DNA of 64,000 nucleotides from the NCBI GenBank assembly GCA_030374805.1, contig JARGSG010000214.1, positions 372,001 through 436,000 of the forward strand. The letters run 5' to 3'. Under the pieces are notes generated by a model, which searched no databases, was not told where the DNA came from, and was given only the letters and a program-made list of their open reading frames with translations. This DNA comes from Gracilaria gracilis (taxonomy: Eukaryota; Rhodophyta; Florideophyceae; Gracilariales; Gracilariaceae). The position numbers were made by a program, and so were the translations under genes. Shown one piece after another: positions 1 to 11,400 of this stretch (position 1 is the first letter of the stretch; each line of letters begins with the position of its first letter).

Positions 1-1105
1 TCCACCTGCGTGGCCACTCAACCTCGCGTAATGCGGCATTTGGAGTACCCGCGCCTGCATCGTGTGATGCACCACCACTTGTGGGTTTGACTCGACCGTT
101 CTAACGAGATAGCCGACGTCATTAACCTCAAATGGGAGGGTTGCACCTCCGTTTAAACGGTAACGAATGCGCACGCAGAACGGGTCGCCACGTTGTTCTC
201 GGATCATTTCCTCCGGTGTTACTGGGACAAAATTCTCCCGCAGGGGCTTGTCAGCCCCATTCTCGTTTGCCACGAGTAGTTCGTCCAATTCATCGTCGAA
301 TTTCCAGTCTTCTGGCCAAATGTCGAGTTCACCTCCCGGATCTTCCGTGTCCACCTCGTCAGCGACGAAACAAGGGATCTCATCGTCTCCCGAGGGGAGG
401 GCTTCCCCATTCGTGGGTAATCTCGACAGTGCGTCGGCTTGCGTGTTCAGCGCTTCTTTCTTATACACGACTTGAAAGTCGAATTCCGCTAGGTAGAGCC
501 TCCATCGCATGAGGCGTCCCGACGGGTCGGAGATGTTCATTAACCACCACAGCGAGGAATGATCCGTGTACACGGTAGAGTGCACACCCATAAGATAGGG
601 GCGAAGAGTTGCCAGAGCCCACACAACGGCGAGGCACTCTTTCTCCGAAACGAAGTAATTCCGTTCATGAACATTGAGCGAACACGACCAGTAACCAATG
701 GGCTTACGTTCCCCTTCGGGGGTGGTTTGGAAAAGAGCGCAACCCACTTGGTAGTCGCTTGAATCCCTGTCCACGGAGTACGGTAGTCCTGGTTTTGGCA
801 ACGATAGAATCGGAGCAGATGTGACAGCCTCCTTCAAGGAGCTAAACGCCTCTGTCTTGACAGGCGTGAACGGTACCAGTTTCGGTGGCTGGTCTTTCCG
901 CAGTAGTGCGTTCAGGGGTGCCGCGATATCCGAGAAATTTGGGAAGAACCGTCGGTAGACGTTGACCAATCCCAAAAAGAAGCGCAATTCCGTTTGGGTT
1001 CGCGGTTCCTTCGCGTTGGCAAAGGACTTCACTCGAGCTTCCTCGATCGAAAACCGTCCTGGACGGATAATGTGGCCCAGGTACTTTACGGTGTCTGTGG
1101 AGAAT
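1..1105 (-). pseudogene. pol: gypsy pol: RT connection, RNase H, start of integrase (partial)
   Basis: This continues the reverse transcriptase after a frameshift at about 1105. Reading inward from there, KYLGHIIRPGRFSIEEA and RRFFPNFSDIAAPLNALLR are the classic Ty3/gypsy RT thumb/connection motifs. RNase H follows: SVDRDSSDYQVG, EKECLAVVWAL (acidic E), YTDHSSLWWLM (acidic D) and NTQADALSRLP. At the window edge ARLSGHAGG fits the start of the integrase H2C2 zinc-binding region. RNase H would degrade the RNA strand of the replication intermediate. The frame appears open over this stretch, and the gene leaves the window at base 1. Confidence 0.85.
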
Positions 1106-1693
1106 TCACTTTCTCAGCTTGAGAAAAATTCCTGCGTCACGCAGTGTGGTCATTACCTCCCTTACGTGGGTGAGATGATCGTCCAGATTAGTGGAGAAGA
1201 CAATTATGTCATCTAGGTCAACTAGACACGTCCGCCACTTAAAGCGGTTCAACAAGATGTCGATAACACGCTGAAATGTAGCCGGGGCGTTGGTGAGACC
1301 AAACGGCGTACGCTTGAAGCGAAAAGAGCCAGAGTGGCATACAAACGCGGTCTTGTCGCGGTTTTCCTCCCTTACGGGGACTTGCCAATATCCCCAATTG
1401 ACATCCAATGCCGTGAACACGGTCGCGTTTCCGAGCGAATCGATGCACTCGTCCACACAAGGGATTGGGTACTTGTCCCTGATCTTCACGGCATTGAGCC
1501 GGCGGTAGTCGACACAGAACCTCCAGGTTCCGTCGGCCTTGATTGCCAGTACTACTGGAGACGCCCAGGGTGACTGAGCGGGCTCAATCACGCCTGTGCG
1601 GAGCATATTGTCCACTTGGAACTGCTCCTCTTTCCGAGCCTTCGGTCCTGCCCTGTAAGGGGGTTGCGAAAAGGGTTTCGCGTCCGGTAGCAA
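1106..1693 (-). pseudogene. pol: gypsy reverse transcriptase palm/fingers
   Basis: A 195-codon open stretch with RT motifs in order: VDNMLRTGVIEPAQSPWASPV, VDYRRLNAVKIRDKYPIP, LDVNWGYWQVPV, PFGLTNAPATFQRVID and VDLDDIIVFS. The last is the catalytic box, normally Y-x-D-D with an aromatic first residue; here the residue three before the second Asp is also Asp. The frame ends at LKLRK-stop, where a frameshift leads into the downstream RNase H. The domain assignment is secure; activity is doubtful. Confidence 0.93.
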
Positions 1694-1936
1694 ATCAATC
1701 CGTTGTTCCGTTGTATTTATCTCATCAAGAGATCCATCTCACATTGGGGTAAATTCCCGTAACATGTCTCTCAGACGTTCATGGTGTGATTCCGGCACGT
1801 GGCCAAGATCGAGCCCCTCAAGAGCCTTCACGGGATCAATCCGGTCAAAGCTCTTTGGGCCATGTTTTCCCGTATCGCATGCAGGCGCGGGCGCGGTTTC
1901 CGAGTCACTCGGCAATTTATCCGTTGAAACGAGAGT

Positions 1937-2578
1937 TCAAACGGTAGTATCCTCCCCCTCCTTAGACGGAACGTCGGGGTGCCCCAGATTGTCGCCCTCT
2001 TTTAAGGAAACCAAACCGAGAACATCGGCAGCCGTCATTCGGGTCGGGAGCATCGCGAGTGGGTGCGGTGTGATCGATCTAATGACTTGGTTCTTTACCA
2101 GATACTGGGGGTTGTTGCCAAGATTGGCAGCAATTATCCGAAAAGGAGCATTCGGTGTCACTTGTGCAACACCGTTCGCAACTGCGAGATGATACTTCTC
2201 GTACAACGAGGAAATGGGTTGAATAACCCGAAGACCTTGTTGACGGGAATGGACCTGCACCATTACTTGGGATTCTGGTGGAATGCATACCGACGCTGCA
2301 CCGCGGAGTTTGGTAGACTCGCAAGTCGCGGGTGGTGGTTCCTGCGCAGCAGGTAGTGGAGCTTGTTTCCTCGATGCACGCTTCAGCGGAAGACGAACTA
2401 TCGAGACCGACGAACCGTTCTCGAACTTCACACGCCTGAGGCGGGGTCTGATTGCGTCGACAAATATGTCGCAGTAATCACATCCCAAAATAACTGGGGC
2501 GCCCAATGACTGACATACCACAAAGTCGAGCTTAACCACGGAGGTCCCCAAACGCACGACTAAGTCGATTGTTCCCAC
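1937..2578 (-). pseudogene. gypsy pol segment between protease and RT
   Basis: A 213-codon frame starting MGTIDLVVRLGTSVVKLDF. The segment VICQSL-like to PVILGCDYCDIF resembles the C-terminal flap and ILG(C)D motif of retroviral-type aspartic proteases (compare I-L-G-x-D-F/W in the family). The rest is a linker of unknown fold leading to RT. It sits directly downstream of the DTGA-containing frame at 2627-2908 and is probably the same protein separated by a frameshift. Confidence 0.65.
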
Positions 2579-2626
2579 CGTTGTTAACGGGTTTTTGTTC
2601 GCGTCGGCGACTTCGGGCGTCGCTTC

Positions 2627-2908
2627 TCAGCAAATACGTGTCCGCACCAGCGGTGGCAGGAGGGACTCCACGACGAAGTTCGGCCCTGCACCGGTGTCTA
2701 ATACCATGAAAATGTGCACCATAAACTGGGTACTGAGACCAAGGTCGGCGTAAACCTTATAGTTACGCTTGGCCATCACGAGGACTCTATCCGGGAACCG
2801 GTGTTTCTTTACCCGTATCCACGGTCGACGGAGAACAACCAAGTGTTCCGAGTCCGCTTCAGTGGTGTCTTTCCACGAAAAGATCTTCACAAGGGAGCGA
2901 GGCGGCAA
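2627..2908 (-). pseudogene. retropepsin-like aspartic protease, N-terminal part
   Basis: The frame contains FMVLDTGAGPNFV, the D-T-G-A active-site motif of retroviral/retrotransposon aspartic proteases, which work as dimers and process Gag-Pol. It lies between the zinc-knuckle-like region and RT on the same strand, as expected for Ty3/gypsy. The C-terminal half continues in another frame at 1937-2578. Confidence 0.75.
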
Positions 2909-3027
2909 CGCCTCGGACGTCAGCAGCCTCTGCTCTGAGGACGTCTCTTTCGGATGGGAGACTCGCTCGTTTAGTTTCCCTGCGCTTCCGCCTGCGGCGG
3001 CTGCTCAGGTTCCTCAACCACGAATGC

Positions 3028-3327
3028 TTAGGCACGTTGGCCTCGTGGTCCCGCAACAGCGGTGTTTGAATCATCCACGACGCGGTGTACCGGTGCTACC
3101 GGATGAGCCGGCTGTGCCGGAGCACGCTGGTATTTCGGCGCTGTCGGGATGACGTGGGCAAAGTCCGTCTTGGTCAGGAGATACGACGTCATTGGGACGG
3201 AACGCTTCTCCTCTAAAGTGAGGGCCTCATAGTTCACCGTCACCTTGCCCAGGTCTCTCAGGGATAGGCGGCACTGGGGTGACGTGTGACCATGGGTATA
3301 GCGGAGATGGCATATCAGCGCTATCAA
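3028..3327 (-). pseudogene. gag: gag C-terminus with degenerate zinc knuckle
   Basis: The frame contains ICHLRYTHGHTSPQC, which keeps the second Cys, His and last Cys spacing of a C-x2-C-x4-H-x4-C nucleocapsid knuckle, although the first Cys is not visible in frame. Downstream comes a proline-rich linker (PTAPKYQRAPAQPAHP). In the family this region binds RNA during packaging. Its position between gag and protease supports the call. Confidence 0.55.
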
Positions 3328-3599
3328 TGCTTGCCTACCCGGTCAAAAAGGCCCACTCCGGTTATCCGTGAAACGTCCCGCTGAGAGGGTGTCCTGCCAT
3401 CCTGGTCGTTGAAAGCGGGTTCCTCCGTTCGAGTACGGGATGTAAGGCCCGCGAACTCGGGGGGCATCGGCATAAAGCATGAATGCCTTCCTGGGCGGTC
3501 TCGAAGGAGGCGTCCGTCGTCGACGAGAGATCCGTTGTCGGAATGAAGGCGATATTGCCGTGGGCGAGCTGGACGTTATCGTACTCCTTCGAAGGTGCT

Positions 3600-4605
3600 T
3601 CATCCGCGACGAGCGAGAGAAATGGGGATTTCGTTTCCATTAACAACGCCTTGGAAAACTTGAGTACTCGGAGCTCTGGCGGGGAGGAAGTCACCTCGGG
3701 CTCTTGCATACTGGATGAGCTCCAGATAGGTGATCTTCCTCCTGTCCTCGCGATAGCGGGCGACCAAAGTCTGGATAGCCGGGTCAAGTCCGTCGATGAA
3801 CATCGTACAAACGCTCTGTACCGAGGTAAAAATTACCACAACAGTGGAAGGCCTTGTTCATGCGTACCGAAAAATCGGTTTCCGTCTCGCCTGAGCGTTG
3901 ACGTGTGCCTCGCAAAGCGAGTATCGCCGATTGAATGGCACCATTCATGGCGTATGACCGTAGCAGGTATTGCAACGCTTCGGGCCAGCAAGAAACCCCT
4001 CCTTCGGAGGCACGCGAAGAACCTCTTACAGAGTGATACTGGTCCTCGGCCACACCAAGTAATAAATACGGTAAGGCAATGTAGGCCTGTCCCTCATTCA
4101 TCCCGAGTATATCGGCTTCCGCGACGAGGCGGGCGAGAAAATCTAGCACCAAGATTGGGTCTTCTCCAGTAAACAACTGGTTGCGAGGCGAGAGCTGCAT
4201 CCATTTGATGCAGTCCTTCACCTTTCCCGTACTACGGGGTGTCCGATGCAAAGAGAAGTCTTCCAAATGGTAATACCGGTATGACAACACCTTCTCGTAG
4301 AGAGGGTTGGTGAGCTTCAGGACTTTCAAACCCGTGTGCTTCCGTCCTTTCGTACGAGCACGAACCGCACCTTGCGTGACTGCAGACCGCTTAGAGTGTG
4401 ACGCCCGTAGAGCACGGTTTTTGTCAGACGACGAATCTGACGAGTCAGTATTGTCCGAATTGTTCGGATCCGCATCCGACGAAGTCGACGAGTCTGAACC
4501 TTGATCGTCCTGTTGGTCCTTTTGACTGCGGCGGTTCTTCTCGCGTGCCGAGTTCTTGGCCCTGTGCGATACAGAGACCGGCTCCGCCGGAGTGGCAGCA
4601 TCCAT
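3600..4605 (-). pseudogene. gag: gypsy Gag (capsid region), two frames
   Basis: The main frame is 4605-3784 (273 codons, ATG MDAATPAEPVSV). An N-terminal Ser/Asp-rich acidic stretch is followed by a basic patch and a capsid-like helical region: NQLFTGEDPILVLDFLARLV, then EADILGMNEGQAYIALPYLL, and GETETDFSVRMNKAF. This F-x-G-x-D/E...F-L...E-A pattern is typical of Ty3/gypsy Gag. After the stop the same protein continues in another frame (3839-3600: FIDGLDPAIQTLVARYRE), so one frameshift lies near 3.8 kb. Confidence 0.75.
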
Positions 4606-4614
4606 AGGAATGGT

Positions 4615-5187
4615 TTACTCCAGCATCTCCGGGCGGTCTCTTACACGATCAAATCGGTCCTGAATTTTTTTTACGAAGGCGGCGGGTTGACCAAAGCACT
4701 CCAACATTTTGTTGACGTCGGACCTTAACATACGGAGATCCTCAAAAATACCCGTTGCAGTGGAGTCTTCCGCCTGTTGGCGTAGAATATTGACCACCCC
4801 TAGAAGGGCGTTGTGAGCAGTGCACAGCTGACGCAACTGCTCGTCCAAAGTTGTACCCGGGGGGGTGTTGTCCTCCCCCCGATGGGGCTGAACAACCGCG
4901 GCCGCGGGTGTAGCCGTAGCAGACGGAGCTGCGGCAGCAACGGCCGGGACCTTACCAGCACCATCAGTAGGGGGAAGCAACGGGGCAAAGGGAAGTGTCC
5001 TGTGCGCCGGTTGTTGGCCCGACGTCTTGGACGGATTATTCACACCAAGGGTGGAGCGAGCACGCCTGGGGATGCGTGAGATGAACCGATCATCCCCAGC
5101 GACACCACCACTGTGGGAACGGTTCAATCGGTACATCAGAAAGCAGAGGACGGTTAATGAACGAGGAATAGTTTTCATAGACAACAT
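4615..5187 (-). CDS. ORF upstream of and in frame with gypsy gag
   Basis: A 190-codon frame ending in TAA eight bases before the gag ATG and in the same frame as it, so read-through would fuse the two. It has a low-complexity Ala/Pro/Thr centre and a helical C-terminal part (LRQLCTAHNALLGVVNILRQQ... MLRSDVNKMLECFGQ) that could form a coiled coil. It may be the original Gag N-terminus separated by a point mutation. No domain was recognised. Confidence 0.5.
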   Translation of the reverse strand: MLSMKTIPRSLTVLCFLMYRLNRSHSGGVAGDDRFISRIPRRARSTLGVNNPSKTSGQQPAHRTLPFAPLLPPTDGAGKVPAVAAAAPSATATPAAAVVQPHRGEDNTPPGTTLDEQLRQLCTAHNALLGVVNILRQQAEDSTATGIFEDLRMLRSDVNKMLECFGQPAAFVKKIQDRFDRVRDRPEMLE

Positions 5188-8100
5188 GTATCGTCTCTTT
5201 CTGGGAAAATGGCCGTTCGAGAAAGACCTGTTTCCTATCGCTTACAACACCGCGGCGATGCTATGTAACTCGCTGTTTAGAAGAAGAGGATATGCGCTAC
5301 AGTTAAGTTTGAGGTATGAGGAGAAACGGGCACATCATTTATCGAAGCAAAGCGACGAACTTGACGTATGCGAGCAATAAATCTTCACTACGGCGAGCGC
5401 AGCGGCAAGTGCCCAGTCGGAAGTGAAAAGAGCCGTAGGAGACCGGAGCAAAGGACGCGCTCGCCGCTCCTCCTAAGCGCTTTGTATCTCACTCACCGAC
5501 TCTTGAACGCTTTCATCGGGGTTGGCGACGAGGGAGTAAGGTGGTTTTCTCTAGATTCGGCCACAGGGTTACACGGAACGCTCTCGGAAACCTGGACTAA
5601 TTCAGGGTCCATCGCGAGAGGCCCGGAAGGCAGATGTGGCGGTAGGGGAGTGGCAGGTTGTTGGACTTCCATACTGTTGCTTCGCGCCAACAAAGCGACG
5701 AGAATACCAAACTGTCCGCTCTGTCGTCTCTGTAACGATGCGCTCGCACTCGCAACATTTGAAATGCGGGTGTGAGAGGGAAGACTCTGCAGCTCTGCCG
5801 CTTTCCTGCGCCGCTCTTACGCTTTATGATCTTCTTCGCTACGGCGTTTGCTCCTTTCGAATACTTCTTTGCGTTCTCTGTTTCGCTTCTGCTTGTCCGC
5901 TCGCGATTCCCGATTGCGCGCCAATGCCGTCCCGGCATGATCATCAGTATTCAAGCATTGCTTTGATGCCTGGTGCTCGTAGTCTAGAACTGCTTGATCG
6001 GGAACATGTGTTGCACCGTTCTCTACACTTTACACCGCAGCAACCGACCCATTGCTATCCTCTGTGCCTTCATCGGGGGCGACCACATCGTTCTTCTACG
6101 TATCGGATACCGTACTCACGGTTTACCTAACGTTCTCTGCGGTAACGTGCGCAATGTAGTCCCTACGCCAGCTCATGTTATATTTCATTCGTTCTCCTAC
6201 CAAAGCAGAGTGTGTAAATGATGACTGCGACCAACTGCGGCTACACGAGCACATGTATTTTCCAAGGGTTTTTGCTTCTGTAGTGGGGCTCCATTGGCAA
6301 TAAGGGATCGAAGAATCCTCTCTTTTTCTATTTTTGTCATGACAAAACGTAGCGGAAGACGGCGTGAAGGAGTACGGGGACAAGCTGTGGTGGTTTAGGA
6401 GTACTGTGGGTCCGTAAAGGTCTGTGCAAGAACTACGCAGGGTGCAGCAGGTGTTGTCACAGATTGATGGTTATGCGGATGAACAAAACCGGACTCATTG
6501 CTTGCTTATAGTTGGTTAGACTGTGGAACCGCATGTGGGATCTCGTTTGACATCTAGTTCTTGGTGTAATCTGCGGTAGGAATGTGGGATCGCCGCGCGA
6601 GCTGCGGGTTGGATGGACGTCAGCTTAAGCTAAAGATTTAGCGAAGGAGCGCGCGCCAATCTCTTATTTTGCTCACTGTTTTCAAATAAGCCCTTCAAAG
6701 AGGAATCTACGCTGTGTTAGTTAAACAGCAAATGTCACTCATCCTTACCTTTTTTCGAATATAGGCCGAATTCTCCTTAATTAAGAAGGCCTATTCGTTA
6801 GGAAGATTTGCCATCCTTTATGCTTTACTTGGTATCCGGAGTGTCCTATTATGTGGCCTTAGCATTCGCTCACAGGTAGCTACAGTATCTCCTGGGCTAT
6901 TTGATGATTACATACGACAGCTGGACATGGTTGTCCCATAGCCTCTAGAGCAATTTTATCGAAGATATTCAAACTTCGACTTTTGCCGCAGTTTTCAATT
7001 CCGAACTTGGTAGTTCATAGCGCACTTCATGGGGATGCGGCGTGTAGCACTCTCTGAGGAATACAAGCTGGCACGTGGAGCGCTCCCTGGGATCGCCCTT
7101 CGTGCCAGCTTGCATTCGTTGCAACGTTGCGTGCCCCAATGGTGGGATATGATCACTTTCTAGTGTGTATCGGATCAACGCGCTGACCTCATATGAGGTC
7201 AGCCCGCTGAAAGAGTAAAATGAAGCAAAAAATTACATTTCAGATCTATGGTGGCGACTTTTCAAATTTTGGAATTTGAAAAGTCTTTGAACGGTCGTTT
7301 AAGTACTACTCGGTGCGGCAAAAAGACCAGTATTCACAGCTCAGAGGATAAACTATCCTACGTGACCAAATCCAACCTTGATTTCAAACCTCGCTTAGTT
7401 TATTAAAACTCAAGAACTCCTTACAGAGCTCGACTAATTCTAGTAATATTTTTTCACTCAGAAGGTTTTATAAACCCACTTGAACAATAGACAGAACAAG
7501 GTGACATTTGTTAAAAATGCAGTTTTGGAAAAGTGGAAATATTATCTGGCATGCTCCATGACGCGGATTGAATTAGTAGGGGGCTTAAGGCTTAGAAACT
7601 CTTGTTGAAAATGTGGTTCTTTATGTGTTTTTATTGGATGTCAACGCTTGTTTACCTAGATGTTGACGGAGATGTTGACGACAGATGTGCTTCTATTATT
7701 TCTTAACACCATTATTTAGCTCAACATGGTTCTTAAAGCAGTCCCTCCCAGTACCAGTTTGACATAAATACACTTCACATTTCCAAGATGTGTAGTATTC
7801 AGAACATAAAATTTAGACTTCATATTTTCTTTTCACATTTTCCATCGTCCTTGATATAACGACTTTGTAATCATTCCGTCCTTTTTTTTTCTCGTGCGAT
7901 TACGCGAACTGCTGTTATTACTTTTCGAACTGTCATTTTTGCCACCGCCGCTTCGTCAAGTTTTTCATTGCTACCCTTTCGAGATGGCTGGACTTGCTCA
8001 CATACAGCAATAGAGCACCCGATCAACGGACGAAGCCACCCGCACATTACTTCGTTCATAAGCGTCATTCTCACACAGGGGCGTCGCCGGTCACGGCATT

Positions 8101-8370
8101 TCACAGGGCGCTCCGAGACATATGTGGCCCTTCTGGGTTTTTTAGCGTTTTGCCGCCAATGAAGACTGCTCTCTTCGCTGTTCGCTACCACTTCGTCACG
8201 AACTGTATCGATGATCTCTACCTGTTTCAATTCCACTCGCATTAAATTCGATCTCAGCTGCAGTCATTTGTTTTTGCGTATGGCTACATTCCAGTCGTCA
8301 ATGAGATATCACGCGACTGACTCCCTGTAGTGTTACAGGACCCCGTCCAATGTCGTTGAACCTCTCCTTA
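5188..8370. other. 3.2 kb with no recognisable gene
   Basis: Only short overlapping frames on both strands, none with a recognisable domain. The first ~1 kb could contain the 5' leader or LTR of the gypsy element, but no repeat partner is visible in the window. From 6.4 to 7.9 kb the sequence turns AT-richer with no sustained frame. The minus frame 7871-8242 (123 codons, basic) has no detectable motif. Confidence 0.5.
7064..7112. repeat. perfect 12-bp stem hairpin
   Basis: CAAGCTGGCACG at 7064-7075 is exactly complementary to CGTGCCAGCTTG at 7101-7112, with a 25-nt loop. It stands alone; no partner copy was noticed elsewhere in the window. Confidence 0.6.
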
Positions 8371-8375
8371 TCCAG

Positions 8376-8936
8376 CTAATACCGACGACCCGGCATGTCC
8401 AAAAGAACAACCATTCGTTGGATGCATGATACGGGCTCGGTGGTGGTTTCCGAATTTCTACGGCTTTCTGCATACACAAGGTCCAGTTGAGTATTGAGAG
8501 TCATCCCAAACTGCCGCCAGAGGTCTGCAAATACCTGTTCGACAGTTTGAACGTTCTGTTTCCATGGAAGATGTAATCGAATCTGGAATAGCCTTCGAAC
8601 TTCACCGTAGTACAAATCTAGTTTTGGGTGGTTTCGTATATCATTTCCATGCAACGATGCAAGAAATTGCCTTTCCGAAGAATCTGCATTCTTGAGAACA
8701 GCAGCAATTCCGTAATTCTTTCTCGCTTGAGTATGAATCTTGAGCCGGGCTGCGTGTGACTTGAGGGTCTCGATATTGAACTCAATGCCATCCCTACATA
8801 ATTTTGCCAAGTCAAACTCTCTCACTCCGCAAATTTGAAAAGAGAGAACATGTGAAGGATACGTATCGGATACAAAACGGTTCACCGCCGCTTGCTGCGC
8901 CAAGGTAAGTTTGCAAGCTTGCCCCGTCCAATGCAT
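8376..8936 (-). pseudogene. CACTA/Tnp2-like transposase, C-terminal region
   Basis: A 186-codon frame starting MHWTGQACKLTLAQQAAVN. It continues, after a frameshift, from the 8882-10009 frame. The motif YYGEVRRLFQIRLHLPW matches the C-terminal part of Tnp2-type proteins, in which a Y-G-x-V segment follows the DUF4218-like region. It lacks any stop until 8376 and so probably marks the real C-terminus. Confidence 0.6.
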
Positions 8937-10009
8937 ATTCCCCTAGTGTTACATTCTGGTTCCCTCTCTGTACTTTCAATGACCGACATGCTCTCAAACA
9001 CAATTTTCCTTTCGTTCAATATCTTTGGTGCAGATCCTTGGTTCATCACAAGCAGTGCTAAGAGCTTATCGTTTTTTAAAAATAGATGTGTTGATATGTT
9101 CGATCGGGCTGTCAAGCGATTTCCGATCTCTCCTAAAAGCCTCTCCACGAGAAACTGTGATGTAAACGGAAGTGAGCCACATTCGTGTAACAACTCTGGA
9201 AGATGAAGGATGGCATGCGTTGATGGTGTCAACACGTACGAATGTGCGGGACTTAAGACGAAGCATTGGACGAAGTTGAGATACAGATTCTCCCCGACGC
9301 ACTTCAGTTCTTGCGACGCATATCTTTCACAATTGAAATCAAAGGAGATGCTAACCATTCGCGATGTCAACCTCCAAAGCCTGAGTATTTGTTTTTCTAC
9401 TTTTGCGTGGTGCAGAAATGGTAGCAAGTACATCTCAGCATGGCGCTTTAAATCTTCAGATTTGAACCTGTTTAGGTCATTCAACACAATGGGATTTCTA
9501 CCCCATACCGTTGGGACAGCATTACTGCATGAATCGATATACCAGTCTATTCTTTGAATCATTTCTGCCTGGATGCAATACTTGGGGATGTTGTTTAAGT
9601 TCTCGTGTCGTGAATGAGCTCCGCAAAGCAGTTTTAACACGTGCTTGGTCCACCCCAAAAGCACAAGATGCATAATTTCGTAAAGGCAGGCGTACTTACA
9701 GTCCAAGAAAAGGCCTTTCAAACACGAGGCCTTCTTGATTCCAGTCGTCTTTATTATGTTCTTCTTCCCGTCTTCTGTACATGTTGCCTTGGAAAGTCTA
9801 CCCCATGTGGAAAGAATGCCAGTGCTGCTGCGAGGAGATGCACATTCTATGCTCGTTACGAACTCCAATCTGGGATCCATGCCTCTAGTGTTCTTCCTAC
9901 TTATAAGAGAATTCGGAATTTCAGGAACAGCGCATGAGATTCCACATTCTGGCACATAGGACTTGGTTTTGTGGACGAATCGGCAGAACGTCCTGCTCGT
10001 GTGGCCCAC
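8882..10009 (-). pseudogene. CACTA/Tnp2-like transposase, central region
   Basis: A 375-codon frame. Just upstream in the minus strand FTANWPAASKVIGYVGHTSRTFCRF corresponds (in sections) to the D-x-P-A...G-Y/F-x-G-H...C-x-x-C motif of CACTA transposases; the usual Asp is Asn here. YEIMHLVLLGWTKHVLKLL matches the D-x-M-H-x-x-L-L-G motif with Glu for Asp. The end, ILHLPELLHECGSLPFTSQF then VERLLGEIGNRLTA, is the DUF4218-like segment found in Tnp2/Plavaka proteins. Family assignment is strong; catalytic changes and frameshifts indicate decay. Confidence 0.8.
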
Positions 10010-10093
10010 GTAACCTATTACTTTGCTTGCAGCCGGCCAATTGGCCGTGAAGAAAACGACAAACGCCTTCAGTGTACGAACTTTTTTGTCGAA

Positions 10094-10795
10094 TCAAAGA
10101 ATCGGAATGCCAAGTTCGAGTTCACGCAGGTCGGTCAACAGAGAATCCAGAAATGTGTCAAAGTATTCGTTGGAGTGGTCTCCAGGTTTCACCGAAAGTA
10201 TGAAACAATTTGCAGCTTGGCTCCTTTCTTTAGGGTCGTAATTAAGAATGTTGCAAACGACAGGCCAGGTGGAATGTGGATCCTCTCTCCTGTTTCGCGA
10301 GCATTCAAATCCATCTGTGGATATGGAAAGAAAGGCGAAGATTTCTTCTTCGCCGTCGTTTTCTTGCATTCGTATAACCTCAGAAAACCTTCTGTATAAC
10401 ATGTTCTCGTCGTAGAAATCGTGCTCATCTCCTCGTTTTTCTCGGTCAAGTACGCTATTTCTGGCCCGTTTGCATCCATTGATCATCTGATGAAAAGACT
10501 CCTTTGCTCGCAATAATGCTCCAAGAGCTGTCGAGGGTTTCAAGTACCAGAACGTCTTACTTCCTTTCCCCTTCAGAGAACCTCCACAGACAGGGAAAGA
10601 AGTCGGGCTTCGGAGTTGACCTGATGATGCTACATGGTGTTTTGCTCCCATGGATACAAAGGAAGTTGTAAGCATTGACTCACGAACCGCATACGAGATG
10701 AGTGATCTGTATGAAATTGAAGAAGTGATTGGTTGTACGCTCATCAGTCTTTTTATCGTGCTCTGCGACACAGCCGACAGCTCTGCAGTGTACAA
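10094..10795 (-). pseudogene. CACTA/Tnp2-like transposase, catalytic N-terminal core
   Basis: A 233-codon frame. SISTDGFECSR carries the first catalytic Asp in the D-G context, followed by HSTWPVVCNILNYDPKER and KPGDHSNEYFDTFLDSLL, DLRELELGIPIL. This series (D-G-F, H-S-T-W-P-V, N-x-x-P-x-x-R, P-G) defines the transposase family PF02992/Tnp2 of En/Spm-CACTA elements. It belongs with the frames at 8882-10009 and 8376-8936 as one ~1000-residue transposase. Confidence 0.85.
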
Positions 10796-10893
10796 GAAGC
10801 TGTTCAGTCAGAAAAACTCATTACGTGTTGGGGAATACTTCATCTCAACTCCTGATGAGTCAGGTTCTAAGCGCGAGGCAAAGACCATATAGT

Positions 10894-11400
10894 CTACTTC
10901 ACTGAAGTTTGTTGGACTAACGTGATCATCGTCATACGAGGCGTTCGAACTTGAAGAAAAATTTCTTTTCTCTTCAATGGACCACTACCATTCAACCCTG
11001 GGCTTCCCATTTCTCCCATGGTTCCCACCACCTGCGGAGACTGCACACGCAGGTTGTTCGTATTTGAATCAAAGTCAGAGGACTCTAATGCAACTACCTG
11101 ACTGGGGCCCTGCTCTTTTCTCTCCACTGGCTCAACTTTATTTTGCTCACCATGTGGTTGAACATCATGGATTTCTGTCTTTTGAGTACCAGCTCTGACT
11201 TTCCATCGACATTTTCGCTTCTGTACATGAACGATTGCGTCCATATCTCCCCCTTCAAGCTCAGTATTGGCATTTTCATCACTGTTACAAGCTATTTGGG
11301 AAACTAGTTCCCTACGAGTTTCCCACCTTCGCTTACGTGGGCGAGAAGGTTCATTGGTTCGGTCCATATTCGTGTATTTCGCGTTGGGATACCTGCTCAT
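10894..11400 (-). pseudogene. probable N-terminus of the Tnp2-like transposase
   Basis: A 168-codon frame (MSRYPNAKYTNMDRTNEPS) that is basic and hydrophilic, with no stop until 10894. It lies just upstream of the catalytic core on the same strand, where CACTA transposases carry a divergent N-terminus. No zinc finger is visible, unlike the B proteins at 20.1 and 36.5 kb. Assignment rests on position. Confidence 0.45.

Larger units (their letters stand above)
1..5187 (-). mobile_element. Ty3/gypsy-like LTR retrotransposon, incomplete and degenerate
   Basis: On the minus strand the order is a gag leader ORF, gag, a zinc-knuckle-like stretch, a retropepsin, reverse transcriptase, RNase H and the first residues of an integrase. 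That is the Ty3/gypsy order. The integrase and 3' LTR would lie beyond the left edge of the window. Several frameshifts break gag-pol (near 1.1, 1.8, 2.6, 3.3 and 3.8 kb), so this copy is probably inactive. I could not delimit a 5' LTR upstream of 5187. Confidence 0.9.

Noticed and set aside
5188..6400. 5' LTR of the gypsy element
   Set aside because: No direct-repeat partner exists inside the window and no TG...CA boundary could be supported.
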